This document shows, piece after piece, positions 1-6,078 of a stretch of DNA of 25,157 nt. Numbering within the stretch: position 1 is the first letter of the stretch; every line of letters starts with the position of its first letter. A program made the position numbers and the translations under genes. Origin of the DNA: a bacterium (GTDB lineage Bacteria > B130-G9); the NCBI GenBank assembly GCA_021160245.1, contig JAGHCW010000145.1:1-25157 (forward strand). The letters run 5' to 3'. Below the pieces are notes generated by a model. That model made no database searches, had not been told where the DNA came from, and saw only the letters and a program-made list of their open reading frames with translations.

Positions 1-60
1 GCACTGGACCGCGTAGTAGTATGGTCTGCCCTGCTTAATCTTCTTGATGATGCTAGCCAT
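1..60 (-). CDS. IS1634-type (IS4 group) transposase, N-terminus only, cut by window edge
   Basis: Read on the minus strand from an ATG at 60, the twenty visible codons give MASIIKKIKQGRPYYYAVQC. This resembles the conserved start of IS1634-type DDE transposases, which begin with a lysine-rich stretch followed by GR-x-YYY. A purine-rich AAGGGG lies about 6 bases upstream (near 67-72), a credible ribosome binding site. The rest of the gene lies beyond the left edge, so integrity and catalytic residues cannot be judged. The AT-rich stretch 61 to about 195 is probably the untranslated end of the same insertion sequence. Identification rests on only twenty residues. Confidence 0.65.
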   Translation of the reverse strand, partial: MASIIKKIKQGRPYYYAVQC

Positions 61-561
61 GACTTACCCCTTAAGAAGTTTTCTACATAACAACATCACT
101 ATAGGGTAATACTCTAATCGCATATGTCAAGATATACTTTTGTATTGACCGAGTGTTATCTCATAGATAATCACATATTAACAGGGTAATACATCAAGCA
201 AGAAGCGCAAAGCCCCTCCACGAGCCGGACTAACGCAACTTCGACCGTGGGAAAATCAGATAAAGCGGAAACTCAGGCTAGAGTGGCAGATCCAATCGAT
301 CCTGTCTCAAATCCAATCTCCGGGATTTGACCCGTATCTGCTCTTGGACCACGGAGGGCGTTGCGCAGATTCCAACCGATCAGCATCTCTTGAGTATGGT
401 TGAGCGGAGCTCGCCGCTCGCGCCAAAGCATACATCTTGCACAAAGCCAATATCGTTTATCACGCCTGATATAGCCGAGGAGGACTTCAAACTCCCGGAA
501 ATCATGAGGCAGAAAGAAAATTGCCTTATTGCCATTTGGCGCAGCTGTTCAGCTAGCAGAC
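61..561. other. Non-coding stretch between IS transposase start and SGNH hydrolase gene
   Basis: No convincing gene is seen. Bases 61-195 are clearly more AT-rich than the rest and carry two copies of AGGGTAATAC (103-112 and 183-192, 80 bases apart). They also carry a short palindrome, TTATCT-CAT-AGATAA (156-170). This part is plausibly the terminal region of the IS1634-type element. From about 200 to 561 the composition returns to that of the host genes. Open frames there lack ribosome binding sites and familiar sequence. Confidence 0.5.
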
Positions 562-1800
562 CTATTTCAGCAGGCCCTGTTCAGACATGGTTTCAGCGAT
601 CAGGTTAGATATTATCCGATAGCCCAGTGGGGTCGGATGGCACGGTTCCATGAACAAGGCGGGGTCCGAATGAGTCAGCAGAATCCGGGACGACAGCTTG
701 GGCCTCGAATCCAGTTCGAACATCCACTTTTTAGCTTGAAGGAGCCTTTGGGCAACGTGTTCCGTATGCTGCTCGGGGCCTAAGCGGTCGCCCAGGCCCT
801 CGTTCCGCCTGACCTCGGCCACAAGAGAGCTATGTGCCGCAAGGACTGGCTCTGTGTCGATGTATGTAACGTCCGCTGCCTCCGCTACCCGCTGCATCGT
901 CGCGGCGTATTCATCCGGCAGAGACAAGCTCATCATCATAACTTCAATACCTCTCTTTTGGCACAGATTGGCGATCTTCGCCAAATTCGCCTCATACTCC
1001 GGAACGGAGACTCTCCTCCGTCGTGGCTCGGCCCCAGTTTCTTGGTTGTTGGACGGCTCACGCAAGTTCACGAATAACGAAGTGATCGCCCGGTCAAGCA
1101 AGCTGAAGGCGCGCGATGCGCCAAGCCGGATCTTCCACTTTGTGGCTAATTGAGGCCAGAAGCCGAAGAGCTCGGCGTCGGTTCTGTTGGGGAAGTAGTC
1201 CGTATATGCCGCAACCATGGCGCCCGGAATTGTCCCCGCGTCATTGTAACCAACGCAAACTATGACGATGTCCGGCTGGAGTGCGAATCCCCTTTCTTGA
1301 AGCAAAAGCAGCGCTTGCAGTGAGCTGTAGCCGGGAACGCCCCCGATAATCACCTCAACCTGTCTGGGTTTGAGTTTCTCTGCCAGTATCCGTTCCAGCA
1401 CGGATGGATAAGCGTCCTCGTCGTTTATCATCACACCGTAGGTGCAAGAGTCGCCGAGGCATAGAATGCGAAGCGACCCTTCTGGTTTCTTTTGCGATAT
1501 CTCTTTGCCTCTGAAACCCAGTGAGTTTATTCTGTTCGGCCACGGCCCTTCGGATGTATCGTTGGCAATCGTCTCCGGTAGACGCGCTCGAAGCTCCCAG
1601 CCCAAAGTATCACTTCTTGTGATCGTGCTCTTGCTATTGGCCTTGGCCTCGGAAAAGGCCCGGCGTCTTTCCGCAATGCTCTCAACACCGGCCGCCCAAA
1701 GCAGAAGCTCAACGAGACCAAACAGGCAGACTACCCCGATGACCAATACTATGCCCGCCAAGATGAGCCTGCGCCGTGAACTCTCTTCGACTTGCTCCAT
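562..1800 (-). CDS. Membrane-anchored SGNH/GDSL-family hydrolase
   Basis: A predicted 412-residue esterase or acyl hydrolase of the SGNH superfamily. The start at 1800 is preceded by AGGAAGG at a good distance; the frame stays open further upstream but without a comparable site. Residues about 11-37 form one hydrophobic segment, so the protein is likely anchored in the membrane with its catalytic domain outside. Block I reads GDSCTYG (116-122, nucleophile Ser118), and a GYND block (184-187) supplies the Gly/Asn oxyanion positions. The C-terminal block reads EPCHPTPLGY, with His388. The usual Asp of the DxxH pair is Glu385, which is unusual but conservative. Family members often de-esterify cell-surface polysaccharides or lipids; the substrate cannot be told from sequence. 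It stands alone and divergent from the hydrogenase operon. Confidence 0.8.
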   Translation of the reverse strand: MEQVEESSRRRLILAGIVLVIGVVCLFGLVELLLWAAGVESIAERRRAFSEAKANSKSTITRSDTLGWELRARLPETIANDTSEGPWPNRINSLGFRGKEISQKKPEGSLRILCLGDSCTYGVMINDEDAYPSVLERILAEKLKPRQVEVIIGGVPGYSSLQALLLLQERGFALQPDIVIVCVGYNDAGTIPGAMVAAYTDYFPNRTDAELFGFWPQLATKWKIRLGASRAFSLLDRAITSLFVNLREPSNNQETGAEPRRRRVSVPEYEANLAKIANLCQKRGIEVMMMSLSLPDEYAATMQRVAEAADVTYIDTEPVLAAHSSLVAEVRRNEGLGDRLGPEQHTEHVAQRLLQAKKWMFELDSRPKLSSRILLTHSDPALFMEPCHPTPLGYRIISNLIAETMSEQGLLK

Positions 1801-1864
1801 GTCTTTATGCCTTCCTGTCGCTACGTTAGAACATCGAATCTGGGTCGCACTGATTGATGATGAA

Positions 1865-1892
1865 AAGATACTATATATCGAGCTGGAGTCAA
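1865..1892 (-). promoter_or_regulatory. Candidate sigma70-type promoter for the SGNH hydrolase
   Basis: On the minus strand TTGACT (1892-1887) and TATCTT (1870-1865) are separated by 16 bases, in an AT-rich setting about 60 bases upstream of the ATG at 1800. This is a reasonable but not perfect match to the sigma70 consensus. Confidence 0.35.
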
Positions 1893-2081
1893 CCCGAGGA
1901 GCCTTTGTGAGGCGCAAGTTTCTTAACGCACGGCAGCGAGACACCGCCAACAAACCTGAAGCAATCGCCTATGAATAACGCGGATAAGGCTATTACCGCT
2001 AACGGACATTCCAATTCCAGAGTTGGAGTTTCCGTATGTCTTGTTGGATGAATGAATACGAAGATTATTGTTCCACACTCC

Positions 2082-2110
2082 TTGACAAGAGTCGAAGACG
2101 GACATATTGT
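2082..2110 (+). promoter_or_regulatory. Sigma70-type promoter of the hydrogenase operon
   Basis: TTGACA (2082-2087) is a perfect -35 hexamer, followed after exactly 17 bases by TATTGT (2105-2110) as a -10. The expected start point falls at about 2116-2118, inside the Rex-like operator that begins at 2116. The leader to the first ribosome binding site (2161-2167) is about 45 bases. This is the best promoter match in the window. The overlap with the operator suggests repression by blocking polymerase. Confidence 0.65.
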
Positions 2111-2115
2111 ACACA

Positions 2116-2133
2116 TTGTGAAATAAATCACAA
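2116..2133 (+). promoter_or_regulatory. Rex-like operator (redox-sensing repressor site)
   Basis: The 18-base site TTGTGAAATAAATCACAA is a perfect inverted repeat in its outer six bases on each side (TTGTGA-N6-TCACAA). It differs from the general Rex box TTGTGAA-N4-TTCACAA at only one inner position. Rex represses fermentative and NADH-linked genes at low NADH/NAD+ and releases DNA at high NADH. The site sits on the predicted start point of an NAD-linked hydrogenase operon, a fitting target. CRP/FNR-type sites share the TGTGA-N6-TCACA core, so such a regulator remains possible. Position over the start site favours a repressor. Confidence 0.65.
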
Positions 2134-2170
2134 AGTAGCGTTAGTATGAAAAAACTACTCGGAGGAGAAC

Positions 2171-2407
2171 ATGGTGTCGATACAGCTCGCAAGCTGCGAT
2201 CCCGACATTGTTGACTTTGCGCATTTCGATCTAAAAGTAGTACATTCCCCAGTCGAGTTGACGGGCAGCCATAAGGGCGGGATTGGCCTCCCTTGGGCAA
2301 GCAGGACGAATACGAACGATGCCGTGAATGAACCGGTTCGGGCCTCGGACCTAACCGAAGAAACTAACCCCCGGCTAAAGTACAGACAGGAGGACGCTCA
2401 GTGCTGA
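2171..2407 (+). CDS. Unknown 78-residue ORF heading the hydrogenase operon
   Basis: I do not recognise this protein. Support for translation is positional. GGAGGAG (2161-2167) lies an ideal distance before the ATG, the frame is open for 78 codons, and its stop overlaps the GTG start of hydC by 7 bases, the layout of translational coupling. It begins MVSIQLASCDPDIVDFAH and is acidic overall, with only two cysteines (Cys9 and the last residue Cys78). There is no membrane segment, no signal peptide and no cluster-binding motif. It could be a small hydrogenase accessory protein, a translated leader that couples ribosomes to hydC, or a decayed gene remnant. Sequence character is not strongly protein-like, so I stay near even odds. 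Confidence 0.45.
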   Translation: MVSIQLASCDPDIVDFAHFDLKVVHSPVELTGSHKGGIGLPWASRTNTNDAVNEPVRASDLTEETNPRLKYRQEDAQC

Positions 2408-2922
2408 CTACTCAGCAGGACAGACTGATGGGTGAGATCAATGAACTGGTTGAGGTGCACGGCCACGACCGCAGCGCACTTATACCCATCCTACAAGATA
2501 TTCAGAGTCGTTATCATGCCATCAGCGATTTCACAATGCAGGTCGTCGCTGATCGGCTGGAGATTCATCCGGTTGAGGTCTTCGGGGTCGTCACTTTCTA
2601 TTCTTTCCTCAACGAGAAACACCACGGCCACTTTGTAATCCGGGTCTGTCGGACGATCAGTTGCGACATGGCCGGAAAGGACGCGGTGGCTCAGCAATTG
2701 AGGAGCGACCTCGGCATAGATTTTGGTGAAACGACATCCGACGGACGCTTTACACTCGAATGGGCTAATTGCATCGGCATGTGCGACCAGGGGCCGGCGA
2801 TGTTGGTCAACGATCACGTTCTCACCCACGTCACGCCTGAGAGGGTGCATGACATCTTGGCCGCCTGTGAGAAGACCTTTGGGCCGCACACACCCCAAAG
2901 CGATGAGGAGCACACACTTTGA
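2401..2922 (+). CDS. hydC: NAD-linked [FeFe] hydrogenase gamma subunit (NuoE-like, HydC)
   Basis: A 173-residue thioredoxin-fold [2Fe-2S] protein homologous to NuoE of complex I and to the gamma subunit of trimeric NAD-linked [FeFe] hydrogenases. The four ligands are Cys83 and Cys88 (CRTISC) and Cys124 and Cys128 (CIGMC), spaced C-x4-C-x35-C-x3-C as expected. An N-terminal helical region, about residues 1-75, matches the family. In the complex this subunit sits beside the flavin subunit HydB, and its cluster is thought to act as a side electron store or gate. The start is GTG at 2401, preceded by AGGAGG seven bases upstream. It overlaps the preceding small ORF by 7 bases and hydB by 4 bases, indicating coupled translation. 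Assignment to the hydrogenase rather than complex I follows from the next genes. Confidence 0.9.
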   Translation: MLTTQQDRLMGEINELVEVHGHDRSALIPILQDIQSRYHAISDFTMQVVADRLEIHPVEVFGVVTFYSFLNEKHHGHFVIRVCRTISCDMAGKDAVAQQLRSDLGIDFGETTSDGRFTLEWANCIGMCDQGPAMLVNDHVLTHVTPERVHDILAACEKTFGPHTPQSDEEHTL

Positions 2923-4109
2923 CCATAAGAAACAATATGACTCTTTCCTCAGTCGAGAAGAATAAAGGACTTGCGGCTGCGATGAAAATGGAGCCCGCCG
3001 GCGTGATCGGAATCATCCGTGGTTCGGGCATGAAGGGGCGAGGAGGCGCGGGCTTTCCAACCGGCGCCAAGTGGCACTTTGCTGCTTCGGCAAAGGGCGA
3101 GCGAAAGTTCGTCGTCTGCAACGCAGATGAGGGCGAACCGGGGACCTTCAAAGACCGCGTGCTTATGGACGAATGGCCCGACCTTATCTTCGAGGGCATG
3201 ACGATCGCAGGCTACGCTATAGGCGCTCAGGAGGGCATCCTGTACTTGCGTGGAGAGTACACGTATATCCGGAAAGCACTTGAGGAGTGTCTAGCGAAGC
3301 GGCGAGAGGAAAACCTACTTGGTAATCATGTTCTGGGCAACAGCAATTTCTCCTTTGACATTCATATTCACATGGGATGCGGCGCCTATGTCTGTGGTGA
3401 AGAGACCGCGCTGATTGAGAGCTTGGAGGGCTATCGAGGCGAGGCGAGAAATCGTCCTCCGTTCCCAGTTAATACTGGACTGAACGGGATGCCCACAATT
3501 GTCAACAACGTCGAGACCTTCGCCTGGACATCGGCCATTCTCGTCAATGGAGCGGATTGGTTCAAGGCTATTGGCACGAGCAAATCGACTGGCCCAAAGA
3601 TGCTGAGCATATCCGGCGACGTGGAGTGTCCTGGAGTTTACGAATTCCCCATGGGAACAACCGTCAATGATGTTCTTGATGCGGCGGGCTGTGACTGCGC
3701 GAAGGCCGTTATTATCGGTGGCGCGTCTGGCCACTGCTTGCCTCCAGCGGAGTTCTCCCGTGCTATCTGCTACGAGGACATATCGACAGGGGGGGCGGTA
3801 ATCGTCTTTGGTCCGGACCGTGACATGCTGGATGTCGCCGAGAGCTTCCTTGAGTTCTTCGCAGACGAATCCTGCGGTCAGTGCACGCCTTGCAGGATAG
3901 GAAACGTGAAACTGCTTGAGGGCGTGCGGATGCTGAAGTGCGGCAAGTGCTCGACGAATTGCCTGCGCGACCTCTGCGCTCTCGGGGAGACGATGCAATG
4001 CGCCTCGAAGTGTGGCCTCGGGCAATCCAGCCCCAACGCGTTTCTCTCCATTGTCAGACATTTCAAAAACGAGATATTAGGCCGCGCCTGCACGGCGGCT
4101 GAGTCATAG
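2919..4109 (+). CDS. hydB: NAD-linked [FeFe] hydrogenase beta subunit, short form (NuoF-like, HydB)
   Basis: The 396-residue flavin subunit that exchanges electrons with NAD(H). The FMN/NADH fold shows GRGGAGFPTGAKW (40-52), NADEGEPGTFKDR (68-80) and CGEETALIESLEG (159-171). An SLBB-like segment (about 225-290) follows, then the cluster motif ESCGQCTPC with Cys319, Cys322, Cys325 and the distant ligand Cys365. The protein stops soon after. It has neither the N-terminal [2Fe-2S] domain nor the C-terminal double [4Fe-4S] domain of bifurcating HydB such as that of Thermotoga maritima. Between the third and fourth ligands lie extra cysteines (341, 344, 348, 353, 361) that could hold another metal centre. 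The start is TTG at 2919, chosen because GAGGAG (2905-2910) fits it; an ATG at 2937 is too far away. Confidence 0.9.
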   Translation: MTIRNNMTLSSVEKNKGLAAAMKMEPAGVIGIIRGSGMKGRGGAGFPTGAKWHFAASAKGERKFVVCNADEGEPGTFKDRVLMDEWPDLIFEGMTIAGYAIGAQEGILYLRGEYTYIRKALEECLAKRREENLLGNHVLGNSNFSFDIHIHMGCGAYVCGEETALIESLEGYRGEARNRPPFPVNTGLNGMPTIVNNVETFAWTSAILVNGADWFKAIGTSKSTGPKMLSISGDVECPGVYEFPMGTTVNDVLDAAGCDCAKAVIIGGASGHCLPPAEFSRAICYEDISTGGAVIVFGPDRDMLDVAESFLEFFADESCGQCTPCRIGNVKLLEGVRMLKCGKCSTNCLRDLCALGETMQCASKCGLGQSSPNAFLSIVRHFKNEILGRACTAAES

Positions 4110-4115
4110 GAGATA

Positions 4116-6053
4116 ATGATGAAAGATACTAATGCATGCGCAGACGATACTTGTCGCGCTCCTGTCAGTCAGCGTACACAGGTCGTGGATGCGCCTGGTA
4201 CCAGCGCAACGGTTAAATTGAAGATCGACGATCATGAATTGAATATCCCGATGGGCACAACTATCCTGGAAGCAGCTCGAGAACTTGGTATCCATATCCC
4301 CACGCTCTGCCATCACGACGATCTTTGTGTGGCCGGCGTTTGCCGCGTCTGCCTCGTCGAGGTTGAAGGGCAGAACACGCTTCAGGCGAGCTGCGCATAC
4401 CCAATCACACAGCCGATTACGGTCAAAACGCACACGCGAAAGGTTCGACAGGCGAGGCGGCACATCATCGACCTGCTGCTTTCCAAGCATTACGGTGAAT
4501 GTTACAGCTGCTTCCGCAACAACAACTGCGAGCTTCAGTCTCTTGCGAAGGAATATGGAGTCGACTTCTTCCGCTTTGGCCATCCCGAAAAGCCGCTCTA
4601 TGAAGTTGACCGCTCTAGCTACTCCGTTGTCCGAGATATGAACAAATGCGTCCTCTGCCGCCGCTGCATCCGCACATGCATCGACCTGCAGGAGGTGGGC
4701 GTGCTAGAGGCCGCGGGTAGAAGCGATGGGACGACGATCTCAACGTATCTCGACAAACCGTTGGGCGAGGTAGTCTGCATCAATTGTGGCCAATGTATCA
4801 ATCGATGTCCCACCGGGGCATTAAGAGCTAAAGACCGTACCGATGATGTCTGGGCCGCGATCGATAATCCAGAAAAACACGTGGTTATCCAGACCGCCCC
4901 AAGTCCACGCGCCGGAATTGGCGAGGAGTTTAACCAGGAACCGGGAACACCCATGACTTGGAAAATGAACACCGCCTTGAAGCGCTGCGGTTTTGATAAG
5001 GTATTCGATACGAACTTCACCGCGGACCTCACGATCATCGAGGAGGGCACGGAGCTGATCCTGCGGCTTTACAAGAACCTTGTGCAGAGCGATTCATCTC
5101 AACCGCTGCCGCAATTCACGTCCTGCAGCCCTGGGTGGGTGAAGTATATCGAGCACTTCTATCCCGAATACCTCCCTCACGTCTCGACCTGCAAGAGCCC
5201 GCAGCAGATGTTTGGCGCTCTCATCAAGACCTGGTATGCCCGGATGAACAACATCGATCCGGCGAATATCGTCTCGGTCGCGCTGATGCCCTGCTCCGCA
5301 AAGAAGTTCGAGTGCAACCGTCCCGAGATGCGTGATAGCGGCTATAAGGATGTCGATAACGGTCTCACAACGCGCGAGCTTGCGCAGATGATCCGCGAGG
5401 CGGGCATAGACCTGCCCGAGATGCCCAAGAGTGATTTTGACAATCCCTTTGGCACTGCAACAGGTTCCGGCGTCATCTTCGGCTCAACAGGCGGCGTGAT
5501 GGAAGCTGCGCTTCGTTCCGTAATTGAGTTTGTTACGGGCAAAAAGGTTGAGAATTTCTACGATCATGCCAACATCATTCCGGTTCGAGGCTTCGAGGGC
5601 TGCCGTTACGCAGAGCTTCAGATACCTGACGAGGTGGGCCCTGTGCCGGAGCTCATACAGCATCTCGTTCCGAATTGGGACTGGCTGAAGGGCGCAACTC
5701 TGAAAGTCGGAATCGCCCACGGCACGGCCAACGCGAAGAAGGTAATGGAAAATATCAAGGCTGGCGGCAAGTTCAGCGAGTGCCACTTCATAGAGTTCAT
5801 GGCCTGTCCGGGCGGTTGTCTCGGAGGTGGTGGGCAGCCGATTCCGACAAGTCCTGAGATTCGTGCAGCCCGAGCGAGGGCGATTTACGCGGAAGACGCG
5901 GCTTACGGGGACGCCGGCAAGGCGCGAAAAAGCCATGAGAACCCCGCCGTGTTGAGGCTATATAGCGAATTTCTGACGAACGGTCCGTGTGGACACAAGA
6001 GCCATCATCTTCTGCACACACATTACACAGCTCGCGGCAAATATATCGGATAG
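4116..6053 (+). CDS. hydA: [FeFe] hydrogenase catalytic subunit, M3 type (HydA)
   Basis: The 645-residue catalytic subunit that reduces protons or oxidises H2 at the H-cluster. Domains in order: an unassigned extension (1-30); plant-type [2Fe-2S] (Cys65, 76, 79, 93); His-ligated [4Fe-4S] (His125, Cys129, 132, 138); two [4Fe-4S] clusters (Cys178, 181, 184, 188 and Cys221, 224, 227, 231); then the H-domain. Its signatures are L1 TSCSPGW (335-341), L2 MPCSAKKFE (391-399) and L3 FMACPGGCLGGGGQP with Cys564 and Cys568. L1 carries Ser338 where the usual motif is TSCCPGW. The C-terminus has the small-subunit-like tail with no further cluster domain. Two ATGs (4116, 4119) follow TAGGAG, which overlaps the hydB stop; the second is better spaced. 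With HydB and HydC this forms a group A3-like NAD-linked hydrogenase. Confidence 0.95.
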   Translation: MMKDTNACADDTCRAPVSQRTQVVDAPGTSATVKLKIDDHELNIPMGTTILEAARELGIHIPTLCHHDDLCVAGVCRVCLVEVEGQNTLQASCAYPITQPITVKTHTRKVRQARRHIIDLLLSKHYGECYSCFRNNNCELQSLAKEYGVDFFRFGHPEKPLYEVDRSSYSVVRDMNKCVLCRRCIRTCIDLQEVGVLEAAGRSDGTTISTYLDKPLGEVVCINCGQCINRCPTGALRAKDRTDDVWAAIDNPEKHVVIQTAPSPRAGIGEEFNQEPGTPMTWKMNTALKRCGFDKVFDTNFTADLTIIEEGTELILRLYKNLVQSDSSQPLPQFTSCSPGWVKYIEHFYPEYLPHVSTCKSPQQMFGALIKTWYARMNNIDPANIVSVALMPCSAKKFECNRPEMRDSGYKDVDNGLTTRELAQMIREAGIDLPEMPKSDFDNPFGTATGSGVIFGSTGGVMEAALRSVIEFVTGKKVENFYDHANIIPVRGFEGCRYAELQIPDEVGPVPELIQHLVPNWDWLKGATLKVGIAHGTANAKKVMENIKAGGKFSECHFIEFMACPGGCLGGGGQPIPTSPEIRAARARAIYAEDAAYGDAGKARKSHENPAVLRLYSEFLTNGPCGHKSHHLLHTHYTARGKYIG

Positions 6054-6078
6054 CGAGCTTTTTGACCGAGGGTGTAGG

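Larger units (their letters stand above)
1801..2170. other. Divergent intergenic region between SGNH hydrolase and hydrogenase operon
   Basis: About 370 bases without a credible gene. It holds a leftward promoter candidate for the hydrolase gene (1865-1892), a strong rightward promoter (2082-2110) and a Rex-like operator (2116-2133) for the hydrogenase operon. Between 1893 and 2081 I see no recognisable feature. Confidence 0.6.

Noticed and set aside
380-535. A 51-codon minus-strand frame in the left intergenic region.
   Set aside because: No ribosome binding site, no recognisable sequence, and it lies behind the hydrolase gene without support.
2134-2159. AGTAG...CTACT stem in the leader as a riboswitch or attenuator.
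   Set aside because: Five pairs with a 16-base loop are within chance, and no known riboswitch core is present.
2146-2214. A 22-codon frame starting MKKLLGGEHG between the operator and the 78-codon ORF.
   Set aside because: It has no ribosome binding site, and its sequence spans the binding site of the better supported ORF.
3315-4061. A 248-codon minus-strand frame opposite hydB.
   Set aside because: hydB carries all family motifs on the plus strand; the antisense frame is a composition shadow.
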